A stretch of DNA of 64,000 bases from Chitinophagales bacterium (GTDB lineage Bacteria > Bacteroidota > Bacteroidia > Chitinophagales > Chitinophagaceae). The translations under genes and the position numbers were made by a program. Of the stretch, positions 53,363 to 63,211 are shown one piece after another (the first letter of the stretch is position 1; every line of letters starts with the position of its first letter). Below the pieces are notes generated by a model. That model saw nothing but the letters and a program-made list of their open reading frames with translations, was not told the DNA's origin and did no database searches. The stretch spans positions 20,984 through 84,983 of the forward strand of contig JAATFP010000049.1 of NCBI GenBank assembly GCA_015655125.1, read 5' to 3'.

Positions 53363-54034
53363 ATGAAAAACTTGTTTTTTGTTTCTATTGCTTTTAGCAT
53401 TTTTTCAGGAACATCACTCAGCGCATTTGCACAACCGGCGCCTGAGTTTATTCAGGATATTGAATTAAGCTCCGGACCGGTTTTAACAGCTAATGAAATA
53501 GTTTCAACACCGTCTACACCAGTAAAGTTGTCGGTTTCAACGATCCGCAATACCGGAAAGCTGGCAGCAATGGCAACGGAAAACTGTAGTCGTTTACAAT
53601 TCAAATTCGCACAGATATTGGAAAGGGAAGTAGAAACCCTTACCAATGTAGCATTGTTTTCATTAATCGACGAATGGTGGGCAACGCGCTATAGGTATGG
53701 AGGTACCACCAAAGCCGGAATAGATTGCAGTGCTTTTGTAGGCATGCTTATGTCATCTGTGTATGGTTTCAAACTTCCGCGAACTGCGCGCGAACAATAT
53801 GCAGTTTCAGAAAAGATCCGCAAAGAAGATATGCTGGAGGGCGACATGGTTTTTTTCAATACGCGTGGAGGCGTCAGTCATGTAGGTGTGTACCTTGGTG
53901 GCGGATATTTTGTTCATGCAAGCGTAAGTAATGGTGTTACTATCAGCAATCTTGATGAGGGTTATTATGCAGGCAAATTTATCGGTGCTGCAAGAGCGGT
54001 AGATAATGGTGTGGAGTTGGCGAAATTAAAATAG
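53363..54034 (+). CDS. NlpC/P60 peptidoglycan endopeptidase
   Basis: This 223-aa secreted protein has a signal peptide (FFVSIAFSIFSGTSLSAFAQ), about 70 residues of linker/helix, then the papain-like NlpC/P60 domain (about 105-210). The catalytic Cys is C122 (GIDCSAFV), the His is H173 (GGVSHVGVYLG), and the third residue is H185 (YFVHAS). Such enzymes cut between D-Glu and the diamino acid of the wall stem peptide. Its long leader and good promoter suggest strong or controlled expression. Confidence 0.93.
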   Translation: MKNLFFVSIAFSIFSGTSLSAFAQPAPEFIQDIELSSGPVLTANEIVSTPSTPVKLSVSTIRNTGKLAAMATENCSRLQFKFAQILEREVETLTNVALFSLIDEWWATRYRYGGTTKAGIDCSAFVGMLMSSVYGFKLPRTAREQYAVSEKIRKEDMLEGDMVFFNTRGGVSHVGVYLGGGYFVHASVSNGVTISNLDEGYYAGKFIGAARAVDNGVELAKLK

Positions 54035-54146
54035 GGTTGTGAGATACCGGCGATAAAATTTAAATAAATAAGAAAGGAGGGTTTCTTTTACAGGAAGCTC
54101 TTTTTTACAACGCCAGGTATTTATCCTTCCATCTAAAACCCGGTAT

Positions 54147-55829
54147 CTATTGAACCTGTCTGCTCATTATAAAAAAGTTTTTATCTATACTAAAACCGGT
54201 ATTTCCTTCGGGATACAGATTCAGCATCTTCCATTGCTCTGTAGGTTTGATCCAACGCTCACCTTTGAAATTTATTTTTAACGGCATATCAAATCCTTTG
54301 ATACAGTTCGTATATCGGTAACTAAGTGAATATCCATTTATCTTATATTCCAACACCGGTATTTGCACAGTGCGTAAATATTGATCGAAAATTTTACTGA
54401 AGTTTTTCTTAGCTGCTTTGTTGATATAGTCCTCCACCTGCTTCGTAGTTACTGTCTGATGATAAAACGTCTTGTTCAATCCACGGAGTATATTTCTGAA
54501 ATTTTTATCGTCATTGACCACCTGTCGAATTGTATGGATCATGTTCGATGCCTTGTAATAGATATCGATTGGCGGCTCCTGGTTTACTCCGTAATGCGAA
54601 ATTGGGGGTTGTTTGTTTTCGATGTTTTTTCGCAGTCCTATCTCATAAGCGTTACCGGCCTCCTTTCCAAAGTAATATTCGGTGAACAACGTTTCGCTAT
54701 AATTTGTAAACCCTTCATGTACCCACATGTCGGCGATATCTTTTGTAGTGATGTTGTTGGCGAACCATTCGTGACCGCTTTCGTGTACGATAATAAAGTC
54801 CCATTTAAGACCCCAGCCGCTTCCGGAAAGATCGCGCCCCGAATACCCTTTTTGATAATTGTTTCCATACGCAATGTTGCTTTGATGCTCCATTCCAAGA
54901 AATGGTGATTCTACGAGTTTATAGCCATCTTTATAAAACGGGTAGGGGCCAAACCAATATTCAAATGCTTTCATCATGCGCGGTGCATCGGTAAATTGTT
55001 TTTTTGCATTTTCAAGATTGTAATCAAGCACCCAGTAATCCATTGTCAGTTTACCTTTTTCACCATCATAGATTTCACCGAAATGAACATACTTTCCAAT
55101 GTTAGGAACGATATTGTAATTATTAATCGGTGAAGTTACCGTCCATGTGTATGTTGTGTAGCCGTTGCCGTTTGCTTTCTTTCCGGTAAGTCGTCCGTTG
55201 CCAACCGCCACGAGCGAATCCGGAACGATAATACGCAAAATGGCGCCGCTGTCGGGTTCGTCACTTTGGGTATCCTTGCATGGATACCATACGCTGGCGC
55301 CTAATCCCTGGCAGGCAACACTCATCCATGGATTTCCGTTTTTGTCTTTCGTCCATATCCAGCCGCCGTCCCATGGTGGGTGTTTTGCTGCGATGGGTTT
55401 TCCTGAAAAATAAATGCGCATCGTTCTTGTTCCCGGCCTGATCTTATACATCGCCGCTGTATCGCGAATGGCTGCAAAAAAAGCATTTCCGTCACGCGTA
55501 AAAGAAATACTTTTTCCATTGCTGCTGATGCTGTCTATTTGCATCGGCTGTTGCAGATCGATCTGCATCAATTTCACACCTTCATCATAATAAGTCAGGT
55601 CATTGATACCTTTAATGGTTTTAGTTTCGAAATCGGGTTGCACGGTGATGTCGTATTTTAGCACATTCCATCCGATGCGGCCCGGGCCAATGCTTCCGCG
55701 TAAAGTATCCTGCCGGCTAAAAGTATTTGTTGAGTCCTGCGCAATAGCATAGGTTCCTGAAAGCAGCAGGCATGCCAGGAAGATAAGATAATTGACAATG
55801 GCTTTTTGAGCGTTCACCGGTCGCTTCAT
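54147..55829 (-). CDS. secreted M1-family metallopeptidase
   Basis: This 560-aa protein has a signal peptide (IVNYLIFLACLLLSGTYAIAQ), an N-terminal beta saddle (about 35-250) and a thermolysin-like domain. The zinc ligands are H349 and H353 in HESGHEWFANN and E372 in VHEGFTNYSE, with the exact 18-residue spacing of HExxH-x18-E. The usual GAMEN exopeptidase motif is replaced by GMEHQSN. The C-terminal helical domain of large aminopeptidases is missing, so it belongs with the short Bacteroidota M1 proteins. Likely a periplasmic aminopeptidase. Confidence 0.92.
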   Translation of the reverse strand: MKRPVNAQKAIVNYLIFLACLLLSGTYAIAQDSTNTFSRQDTLRGSIGPGRIGWNVLKYDITVQPDFETKTIKGINDLTYYDEGVKLMQIDLQQPMQIDSISSNGKSISFTRDGNAFFAAIRDTAAMYKIRPGTRTMRIYFSGKPIAAKHPPWDGGWIWTKDKNGNPWMSVACQGLGASVWYPCKDTQSDEPDSGAILRIIVPDSLVAVGNGRLTGKKANGNGYTTYTWTVTSPINNYNIVPNIGKYVHFGEIYDGEKGKLTMDYWVLDYNLENAKKQFTDAPRMMKAFEYWFGPYPFYKDGYKLVESPFLGMEHQSNIAYGNNYQKGYSGRDLSGSGWGLKWDFIIVHESGHEWFANNITTKDIADMWVHEGFTNYSETLFTEYYFGKEAGNAYEIGLRKNIENKQPPISHYGVNQEPPIDIYYKASNMIHTIRQVVNDDKNFRNILRGLNKTFYHQTVTTKQVEDYINKAAKKNFSKIFDQYLRTVQIPVLEYKINGYSLSYRYTNCIKGFDMPLKINFKGERWIKPTEQWKMLNLYPEGNTGFSIDKNFFIMSRQVQ

Positions 55830-55945
55830 CGGAAAGACTTTAGAGCGATGAAATTAACCATTCTTATATTACTGAAATTGGGATTTTACAGGAGCGGTTA
55901 CTTTATTATAAAATAAAAATCACTGAATTGTATATTTTTACTTCA

Positions 55946-57598
55946 ATGAAGCACTGTAATGATCATAAAAAGTCACTTAGATATTTTAATGTTATCCATT
56001 TTCTATTGATCTCAATGAGCTTCTTCGCCTGTAATTCCCGTCCGCAAACAACCCGGAAGATTTTCCGTTATAATGAATTGACAGGCATCGCATCATTGGA
56101 TCCCGCATTTGCAAAGAACCAATCGGTGATGTGGCCGGTGCATCAGCTATACAATACCTTAGTAGAGGTAGACGAACAGATGCGGATCGTTCCATCGCTG
56201 GCTCTGCGGTGGGAATTTTCGCCAGATAAAAAGCTAGTTACTTTTCATCTCCGTAATGACGTCTTTTTTCATAACGATGCCGTTTTTTTGAATGGAAAGG
56301 GCAGAAGATTAATAGCCAGCGATGTGGTATACAGCCTGGAGAGGATCATAGACAAAGGTACAGCAAGTCCCGGAGCCTGGATATTCAACAATCGTGTGGA
56401 CAGTGTAAAACCTTTTTTTGCACCCAACGACAGTACATTTGAATTGCACCTTTTGTCACCTTTTCATCCGATCCTCGGTATACTGAGTATGCAATATTGT
56501 TCTATCGTTCCGAAGGAAGCCGTAGAAAAATATGGAAATGATTTCAGGCGGCACCCGGTCGGGAGCGGCCCGTTTGAATTTGTTGCCTGGGAGGAAGGGC
56601 AGGCCTTGATCCTGAAAAAAAATCCTGCATATTTTGAACGTGACAGTGCCGGCAATTTGCTGCCTTATCTCGATGGTATTAAGGTTAATTTTTATGACAG
56701 CCGGGCGACGGAGTTTCTTGAATTTCAACAAAACAGGCTTGATTTCATTAACGATATCGATCCTTCGTTTAAGGATGAGGTATTAACCAAAACAGGAAAT
56801 TTAAAAAAGCAATGGGTAGGGAAATTGGTGCTGCATAAACAACCTTATTTGAATATTGAATATTTAGGAATACTGATGGATAGCACCAATCCGTTGGTAA
56901 AAGTTTCTCCGATGCGATCGTTGAAAGTTCGACAGGCAGCCGGTTATGCGATTGACCGCAAAAAGATGATGCTCTACCTGCGTAATTCAATCGGTACGCC
57001 GGCTGAAGCAGGATTTGTTCCGCAAGGTCTTCCTTCATTTGATGCAGCGCTCGTTTCCGGCTATCACTACGATCCGGAAAAGGCAAAACAATTGTTGACC
57101 GAAGCCGGTTATACGGCCGGAAAAGAAATGCCCGTAGTGAAGTTGCTAACGATCCCCAACTATGCAAGCATCGGTTCTTACATCGCAAATGAATTGAAAC
57201 AGGTTGGCATCAATGTTCAGGTAGAAGTTGTCCGGAAAAGTTTGCTGCTGGAGCAAACCAGCAAATCGGAAGCGCTGTTTTTTCGTGGGAGCTGGATTGC
57301 GGATTATCCGGACGCCGAGAATTTTTTAAGTGTTTTTTATAGTAAAAACCCTGCTCCGCCGAATTACACGCGATACCAAAATGTAGAATACGATCGTCTT
57401 TATGATTTTGCGCTGGCCGAAGACAATGACTCATTACGGTACATTTTATATCGGAAAATGGATCAGCTGATCATGAGCGAGGCCCCGGTGATACCGCTTT
57501 GGTATGATATGGTGCTTCACCTGGTACATACCGATGTGAGTGGCTTTTATCCAAATAGTTTGAATATGCTGGAGCTAAGGCGCGTAAGAAAGTTGTGA
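55946..57598 (+). CDS. oligopeptide/nickel-type ABC substrate-binding lipoprotein (SBP family 5)
   Basis: This 550-aa lipoprotein has its lipobox Cys at C29 (ISMSFFACNS). It has the two-lobe SBP_bac_5 fold: FRYNELTGIASLDPAFAKN, YNTLVEVDEQMRIVPSLALRWEFS, GSGPFEFVAWEEGQALILKKNP, AAGYAIDRKKMM and NVEYDRLYDFALAEDNDSLRYILYRKMDQLI, the usual family blocks. It would capture peptides or similar solutes. No permease or ATPase gene follows; the next gene is a di-haem cytochrome. So it is an orphan binding protein or uses components encoded elsewhere. I chose the ATG at 55946. Confidence 0.88.
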   Translation: MKHCNDHKKSLRYFNVIHFLLISMSFFACNSRPQTTRKIFRYNELTGIASLDPAFAKNQSVMWPVHQLYNTLVEVDEQMRIVPSLALRWEFSPDKKLVTFHLRNDVFFHNDAVFLNGKGRRLIASDVVYSLERIIDKGTASPGAWIFNNRVDSVKPFFAPNDSTFELHLLSPFHPILGILSMQYCSIVPKEAVEKYGNDFRRHPVGSGPFEFVAWEEGQALILKKNPAYFERDSAGNLLPYLDGIKVNFYDSRATEFLEFQQNRLDFINDIDPSFKDEVLTKTGNLKKQWVGKLVLHKQPYLNIEYLGILMDSTNPLVKVSPMRSLKVRQAAGYAIDRKKMMLYLRNSIGTPAEAGFVPQGLPSFDAALVSGYHYDPEKAKQLLTEAGYTAGKEMPVVKLLTIPNYASIGSYIANELKQVGINVQVEVVRKSLLLEQTSKSEALFFRGSWIADYPDAENFLSVFYSKNPAPPNYTRYQNVEYDRLYDFALAEDNDSLRYILYRKMDQLIMSEAPVIPLWYDMVLHLVHTDVSGFYPNSLNMLELRRVRKL

Positions 57599-57700
57599 AC
57601 CTCGGGCGAGGATTATCGCGTAAAAAAGTTTTAACTTTTTTTGATGTAAATCTAAAACACTGGCTGTTAACTTTGAAATGGATCTTTAAATAATGATAAG

Positions 57701-58111
57701 ATGATCTTTAAAAATACGTTTGGGATAATTTCTTTATTGTCTGCTGCCATCGTGGTATTTGCTGCTGCAACACCGCACCGACAGGATGAATTTAAAAATC
57801 TTCAGGTTCTTCCTAAAAATATCTCTGCAAAAGAACTTGACAAAATCATGGAAGGTTTCAATGAAGGACTCGGCGTAAGTTGTGGTTATTGTCATTCTAA
57901 AAATCCCGATACAAAAGACTTTGAATTTGACAAGGATGCCAAATCCGAAAAGCTGATGGCGCGCAGCATGATGCTGCTTACAAATGATATCAATAAAAAA
58001 TATTTCCCAAATACCTCAGGAGTGAGTGCCGTAACGTGTTATACGTGCCACCACGGAAATGCAATGCCGGCAACAGATACCGCAGATTACAACATAAAAA
58101 GCAAATATTAA
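57701..58111 (+). CDS. small di-haem c-type cytochrome
   Basis: This 136-aa protein has an N-terminal signal/anchor (FGIISLLSAAIVVFAAATP) and two haem-binding motifs, CGYCH (C61, C64, H65) and CYTCH (C113, C116, H117). A KNLQVLPKNISAKELDKIM segment is typical of the cytochrome family resembling the photosynthetic reaction-centre cytochrome subunit, as found in Bacteroidota. It would carry electrons in the periplasm. A -7-like TAACTTTG (57668-57675) lies 25 bp upstream of the ATG. It is downstream of the binding lipoprotein (102 bp) but likely has its own promoter, and it ends at a shared terminator. Confidence 0.9.
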   Translation: MIFKNTFGIISLLSAAIVVFAAATPHRQDEFKNLQVLPKNISAKELDKIMEGFNEGLGVSCGYCHSKNPDTKDFEFDKDAKSEKLMARSMMLLTNDINKKYFPNTSGVSAVTCYTCHHGNAMPATDTADYNIKSKY

Positions 58112-58209
58112 AGTTTTTGATGTACAACTATAAAGGTCGGCTATTTCAACAAAATCAGTGCTGGATTTGTCAGATATAAACCCAAAAGATAAACCTCATA
58201 CCGTAAAAT

Positions 58210-58252
58210 AAAACGGCTATCTTAAATTAATAAGATAGCCGCTCTTTTTTTG
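58210..58252. terminator. bidirectional Rho-independent terminator
   Basis: CGGCTATCTTA (58214-58224), loop AATTAA, TAAGATAGCCG (58231-58241): a perfect 11-bp stem with CTTTTTTT on the plus side and TTTTATTTTA on the minus side. It serves the convergent cytochrome and T9SS cargo genes. Confidence 0.92.
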
Positions 58253-58273
58253 GATTGTTGGTTGCTTTTATTC

Positions 58274-60448
58274 TTAGTTCTTTACAATTTTCTTTGTGTA
58301 TTTTTCATTACCTGTAGATACTTCCAGGATATAAGTGCCGTTTGGTAATGTTGCAACATCGGTAAGTACCACAACGTTGTCACCATTTTCCAATGCTACT
58401 TTTCTTGTGGATACCTGCCTGCCATCCATAGCGATTAACCTGAAGGTAGCAGTAGCCTGTTGGGTGCTTGTGAGGAATACTTTTACATTGCTCACGAAAG
58501 GATTAGGGAACACGCTCATTTTATCTACGCTTAATGTGCTTCCTTCGAGTTTAACGATAACGATCTGGCTGTAAGAAATTTTGCCGTCATTGTCGGTAAT
58601 CTTCAGGCGGTAGTACAACACTTTAGCATTTGTATTCAACACGTCGGTGTAGCTGTAGTTGTGTCTGATAGTGCTTGTACCGTTGCCCGATACAATTGCT
58701 TTTCCTGTAAAATGAATACCATCTTCGCTTCTCTGAACTTCGAAAGATTTGTTGTTCAACTCAGATTCAGTTACCCAGTTGAGCAATGTAGATGTTTTAT
58801 CAGCGTTGAGCTTACCTGTGAAGGAAACAAGTTTTACCGACAATGGGCCACCTGATGGAGCGATTACTGCAGTGCTAATGTCTGTGAAAAGGTCGCCGCC
58901 AGCTGAGAATGCATAAGAGGTGGCAGTATTGGTAATACTACCAGGAATTGCCTGGCCCTGAACCTTAAATGTAAAACTATAGCCCTCACCCACCTGTAAT
59001 GTACCGCCGGCCGTGCTTGTTGAACCCGTACCCACAAAGAATTTCAGGTAATTTCTTGAACCGTTCACACCTTTGAATGATTTGTCAGCAGCATCCTGTG
59101 CATCAGTTTGCGGGCCAAGAACCAGTCCGATACCAGAAACGGCTACCATTGAACCGGGAATATAAGTTACGTTTGAAGGCAACGAATCTACCACATAAGC
59201 GCCGTTTGCAACACCGGGGCCAATGTTTGTACCAGTCAATGTATAAGTGAGGATTTCGTTTGATTCGACTGTTCCGTTGTTGTTAGCATCGGCTACTGTT
59301 TTGTCAACAGTTACCAATGGATCTTTTACACGCAGTTGGAAAGCAAAATAGCTTGGGAAATATTGATCAGCTTCCGTACCAAAGGTTAAGGTAACTGATG
59401 TTGCATTTGGTAAAATGCCGTAGCCTGTACCTACATTCACCTGATCGATATCGATACCCATCTGGTTGGAGTAGTTAGGGTTCTTTGTAGTAACATAGGC
59501 GCCATTAGTGGTGATACTTCCGTTCCAGAAGTTAGTAGCCAGGTTCGGAGTATTTGAAACAGCGACGTTATTTACTTTTACGAAATCACCGGAAGGGTTT
59601 GAAGTAGTGGCACCAAGATTACCATCTCCTTCCCAACCCATTACCGACATTACCGCATCACTTGCAGAAAGCGAATTGTTCGGTACATTAAGGTCGCTGA
59701 GAGTAACAGAAATAGAAGCCGGGTTATTGGTAGTAGTATATACCTGGTAGTAACCATGATAGATACGAACGCTGTTCAATAATGAGTTCGGGTTTTCGTA
59801 AGCGATCACGATGCTCCAGCCTGCGAATTTACCGCCTCCGGTTACCTGACCTGGTGTTGCAGGTACGTCCGCCACGGTGTAGGTGCCGGCACCAGAACCC
59901 TGGATATAAGAGGTAACGTCAACATAGGACTGGTAAACAGTTTCGGTAGTGTTGATGGCAAATAAATCAACGTTGCCTACAGGCGCTATGATCTGTGAAT
60001 ACGGGCCGGTACCGAACCTGATCTTTGCCCTGCGCAAAGTGTCCGGCTTTGCGGTGATCGCTGAATTGTTGATCCGGCCACCCCAGTAAAGACGTGCATA
60101 TTTGATAGTATTTGCTCCTGCAGGAAGAGAAAGCGTGGCAGAAGTAGAGTTGCCGGTAGCGGCTACTCCGTCAACATCCGCGAATTGCATGTTCTCGTCA
60201 TCATTACCATATGTGGTAGTGCCGATATGAGAAGCTGTGGAGATATCGTTCATACGTGAAGTACGAACGGAACCGTCGCCGTTTACAGCATGCATGCTGG
60301 TATTGCCGATAACGGTTGTGCCACCTTTGATAACGCCGGAATATACCTGCGTATAGGCGGTGATGGGATTTTGCGCAGTTGCAGCAGTCGCGAGGATAGC
60401 GAACAGTGCAAACAAAGCAGTTGCTCTTGTAGTAAATTTAGTAAGCAT
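58274..60448 (-). CDS. type IX secretion cargo with DUF11-like domain
   Basis: This 724-aa protein has a signal peptide (ALFALFAILATAATAQ). A ~330-residue beta-rich N-terminal part follows (NTIKYARLYWGGRI ... TVADVPATPGQVTGGGKFAGWSIVIAYENPNSLLN ... DAVMSVMGWEGDGN), which recurs in surface proteins of this phylum. A DUF11-type repeat is next (about 372-510: VTVDKTVADANNNGTVESNEILTYTLTGTNIGPG), then a beta sandwich, and finally a T9SS C-terminal sorting domain (about 645-724: MSVFPNPFVSNVKVFLTS ... LPNGTYILEV, ending KKIVKN). It should be exported through T9SS and released or anchored at the surface, probably as an adhesin or matrix protein. No catalytic domain was recognised. Confidence 0.88.
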   Translation of the reverse strand: MLTKFTTRATALFALFAILATAATAQNPITAYTQVYSGVIKGGTTVIGNTSMHAVNGDGSVRTSRMNDISTASHIGTTTYGNDDENMQFADVDGVAATGNSTSATLSLPAGANTIKYARLYWGGRINNSAITAKPDTLRRAKIRFGTGPYSQIIAPVGNVDLFAINTTETVYQSYVDVTSYIQGSGAGTYTVADVPATPGQVTGGGKFAGWSIVIAYENPNSLLNSVRIYHGYYQVYTTTNNPASISVTLSDLNVPNNSLSASDAVMSVMGWEGDGNLGATTSNPSGDFVKVNNVAVSNTPNLATNFWNGSITTNGAYVTTKNPNYSNQMGIDIDQVNVGTGYGILPNATSVTLTFGTEADQYFPSYFAFQLRVKDPLVTVDKTVADANNNGTVESNEILTYTLTGTNIGPGVANGAYVVDSLPSNVTYIPGSMVAVSGIGLVLGPQTDAQDAADKSFKGVNGSRNYLKFFVGTGSTSTAGGTLQVGEGYSFTFKVQGQAIPGSITNTATSYAFSAGGDLFTDISTAVIAPSGGPLSVKLVSFTGKLNADKTSTLLNWVTESELNNKSFEVQRSEDGIHFTGKAIVSGNGTSTIRHNYSYTDVLNTNAKVLYYRLKITDNDGKISYSQIVIVKLEGSTLSVDKMSVFPNPFVSNVKVFLTSTQQATATFRLIAMDGRQVSTRKVALENGDNVVVLTDVATLPNGTYILEVSTGNEKYTKKIVKN

Positions 60449-60697
60449 TTTTTAAAATTTAAGATTAAAAAAATGGCTCACAGGAGATAAGGAAGCTTTT
60501 TTTGAGTGGCTTTAACGTGGATAATAGAGGAGTATAATTTTAATTGAATAACTCTATACAGGTAGTTGTCTCTAGGAAGATGGGTTATGGGGAATAACCG
60601 GGTAAGCAGTTATTTGAGAAAGCAAATTTTAAACTAAAAACGGATATTTCAAAATTAAATTGAATATTTTTTAAGAAATATTTATAACGGGTACTTA

Positions 60698-61339
60698 TCA
60701 GTGCTTCAGTTTATTCTTAAAGACCTTATTGAATTTTTCTATCTTTGGTTTTATAACATACTGACAATAAGGTTCTTGTCCATTTTCATTAAAGTAATTT
60801 TGATGGTAATCTTCTGCCTTATAAAATTTCTTAAATGGTTCCAGGGAAGTTACGATGGGATTTGAGAATGCGCCGCTTTTGTTCAATTCGGCTTTATATT
60901 TTTCGCCAAGCGCCTTTTGTGCAGCATTGTGATAGAAGATCACGCTGCGATATTGCGTACCAACATCGTTACCTTGACGATTGAGGGTTGTTGGATCGTG
61001 GCTTTGCCAGAACATCTCCAGTAGTTCGTCAAAACTGATCTTTTTAGGATCATAAATGATATTAAGACATTCGGCATGGCCCGTTATGCCTGAACAAACT
61101 TCCTTATAAGTGGGATTAACGGTATATCCGCCACTATAGCCACTGCTGACACTGATCACGCCCTCTACCTGTTGAAAGATCGCTTCGGTACACCAGAAAC
61201 AGCCTGTTCCAAAAGTGGCTGTGTCGCTTGGTTCAACGGCGCTGTTGCCGCGAGCCGTCAGGTTGCTATTTGGCGAGCCAAAACCGGACAATGCTATAAA
61301 TACGGTTGCAATTGCTGCTACAGAAAATATCCTGGACAT
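60698..61339 (-). CDS. msrA: peptide methionine sulfoxide reductase MsrA, exported
   Basis: This 213-aa enzyme reduces the S-epimer of methionine sulfoxide. It has a hydrophobic N-terminus (SVAAIATVFIALSGFG) indicating export. The catalytic GCFWC follows (C47 active), then SGYSGGYTVNPTYKEVCSG, GHAECLNIIYDP and the downstream Cys in EPYCQYV as resolving residue. The length beyond the signal is standard MsrA. It is preceded, on the same strand, by an unknown secreted protein 69 bp upstream, and could be co-transcribed with it. Export places repair in the periplasm. Confidence 0.95.
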   Translation of the reverse strand: MSRIFSVAAIATVFIALSGFGSPNSNLTARGNSAVEPSDTATFGTGCFWCTEAIFQQVEGVISVSSGYSGGYTVNPTYKEVCSGITGHAECLNIIYDPKKISFDELLEMFWQSHDPTTLNRQGNDVGTQYRSVIFYHNAAQKALGEKYKAELNKSGAFSNPIVTSLEPFKKFYKAEDYHQNYFNENGQEPYCQYVIKPKIEKFNKVFKNKLKH

Positions 61340-61407
61340 GAAATATGAATTAGATCGTAATATACGATGCGGGGCGAACTATAGATGTTATGGAAACTGA
61401 AAAATAA

Positions 61408-62394
61408 TTACTGTTCTTTTTTCTTCCGATCTTTTTTAACGGGAGCCGATGTTGGTGTTGTTTTGTTTTCCTCTTCTCCTTTTAATTTGGAATAATCTAT
61501 TTCGCCTTTATCGTTGCGGATAGGATCTGGCACGGGCGCTTTCCCTTCCGGCGTGATTTCGTTGAATACCTTGTTTACATAGACCCACTTGCCATTCAGC
61601 CATTTGAATCCTTCGTAATCACCATCCGGAATGAGGGTCCATTTTTTATTGGGTTCGCCCGATTCTGAAATAAGATGCTCCATGATGATCATATTGAGAT
61701 CTTCATCATAGGTGAGGCGCGAACCCGCTTCTTTCTTAAATTCCATGATGTAGCGCGCGATGTCCCTGGTGTAAACATTGCCATTTTCTATCACAAAATT
61801 ACGGTTGCCAAAAACCGGCTGCCCGTTTTCAAAAGTAAGTACTTCGATCAGCTTTTTATCTGATTTGATATTGTTTTCGTCAAAACCAAGCAACGTGTAA
61901 TATTGTTTATCCTTCCAGGCCGTTTGGATGAGCCGGTAATATATGGCGCCGATCCAGCCGTAATTGTTGCCGATCGTATCTGCCATATTTTGCGTCACAT
62001 CAGATTTGTCGATCAATGGAAATAACTTCAGTGAACCGTCTGCGGTATGTATCTGGATCGCGCCATGCTGCCGTATCATATTCTCATTGATCATCATTTG
62101 CCAGGTAAAAATGCGAAAGCTGCTATCCGGCGGATACACTTTTGAAACCGTTACCAGGGAATCGAACGGGTAATCGAAAGAATGGGGCACCTTTAGCGCA
62201 CGCACAAGGCCGCGGGTAAAGAGGCTGTCGGCATTGAACTTATCCGACGGGTTGATGCCCATGATGATCTTCAAGGCCGGCACCTTCAACGAATCTTCTT
62301 TTATTACCAGTTGCTTTTTATCGGCTTCGGATAACTGAGCGGAAGATTCGCTGGCAAAAAATAAAGCGATAAGGAACAGGGGAATCAGTTTCAT
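61408..62394 (-). CDS. secreted protein of unknown function
   Basis: I do not recognise this 328-aa protein family. It has a signal peptide (IPLFLIALFFASESSAQ), then ALKIIMGINPSDKFNADSLFTRGLVRAL, a W/Y-rich middle (NNYGWIGAIYYRLIQTAWKDKQYYTLLGFDENN) and GFKWLNGKWVYVNKVFNE. The C-terminal ~45 residues are Lys/Glu/Pro-rich and disordered, ending KKDRKKKEQ. The middle block resembles a beta sheet with a helical cap. The shape and conservation-like aromatic content suggest a real envelope protein. An exact -7 element, TACATTTG, lies 5 bp upstream of the ATG, so the leader would be near zero. Confidence 0.75.
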   Translation of the reverse strand: MKLIPLFLIALFFASESSAQLSEADKKQLVIKEDSLKVPALKIIMGINPSDKFNADSLFTRGLVRALKVPHSFDYPFDSLVTVSKVYPPDSSFRIFTWQMMINENMIRQHGAIQIHTADGSLKLFPLIDKSDVTQNMADTIGNNYGWIGAIYYRLIQTAWKDKQYYTLLGFDENNIKSDKKLIEVLTFENGQPVFGNRNFVIENGNVYTRDIARYIMEFKKEAGSRLTYDEDLNMIIMEHLISESGEPNKKWTLIPDGDYEGFKWLNGKWVYVNKVFNEITPEGKAPVPDPIRNDKGEIDYSKLKGEEENKTTPTSAPVKKDRKKKEQ

Positions 62395-62537
62395 GAAATC
62401 AAATGTAAATAAACTATTGCCAACAGAAAACTCCGGGAGATTTATAGGGGAAGTTTTAACTAAGGTTTAGAAATTTAGTGTTTAGCGGTCAGCATACAAT
62501 ACCGGTACTTAAAAAATTTCTTTTAAGATCCAACGAG

Positions 62538-63098
62538 CTAACATTGCTCGTTCAACGCCTTCGCAAAATCAAAGAGTGTTTCATATACTGCATCGATACG
62601 GTCATCATCCAGTTTCACTTCCGGTCGCGTGGTAGGCAGAAAAACAGTATAAATGCCCAGGGTGCGGCCGAATTCCATATCACTGATGGTGTTGCCAACC
62701 ATCACTGCTTTTGAAAGGTCAATATCGGCAAATCTTTTTGCGGCCTGCAAACCCATACCCGGATTGGGTTTGCGGTTAATGCTGTTATTATCAAGGTCGC
62801 CGCAATAATAAATGGCATCGATCCTTCCGCCCGCATTTTCAATTTCCTGTTGCATATTCGTATGGATCGTTTCCAGGTCGGCCAACTTCGTTACGCCCTT
62901 GCCGATGCCTTTTTGATTGGTGACAATCACAATGCGGTTGAACCTGGAAGCGAATATTTTCATCGCATCGCGTACCCCATCATAAAAAGAGAATTCTTCC
63001 CAGTTATTTATATAATCTTCATGCTTCTCGTGATTGATTACGCCATCACGATCAAGAAAAAGCGTCCAGGAAGCATTAATATTTTTTAGCAGGAACAT
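62538..63098 (-). CDS. gmhB: D-glycero-D-manno-heptose-1,7-bisphosphate 7-phosphatase
   Basis: This 186-aa cytoplasmic HAD phosphatase has LFLDRDGVINHEKHEDYI (nucleophile and acid Asp in DxD), IVTNQKGIGKG and the zinc-less loop YYCGDLDNNSINRKPNPGMGLQAAK, with the later Asp pair in MVGNTISDMEFG. It removes the 7-phosphate in ADP-heptose synthesis for LPS core. The zinc-binding Cys cluster of Proteobacterial GmhB (C-x-H, C-x-C) is replaced here by a single Cys, as in many HAD-IIIA histidinol/heptose phosphatases of this phylum, so the exact substrate is inferred. It is near gmhA on the same strand, 113 bp apart. Confidence 0.82.
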   Translation of the reverse strand: MFLLKNINASWTLFLDRDGVINHEKHEDYINNWEEFSFYDGVRDAMKIFASRFNRIVIVTNQKGIGKGVTKLADLETIHTNMQQEIENAGGRIDAIYYCGDLDNNSINRKPNPGMGLQAAKRFADIDLSKAVMVGNTISDMEFGRTLGIYTVFLPTTRPEVKLDDDRIDAVYETLFDFAKALNEQC

Positions 63099-63211
63099 TG
63101 GTTATACAAGTTAACGGATTTAAACAGGATGTGCTGGCTTAGTGTTCACGAATGGAGGTTAGCCAACACGGTAAAATGTTCTTCCAACCACTAACCCCTG
63201 ATCATATAAAC

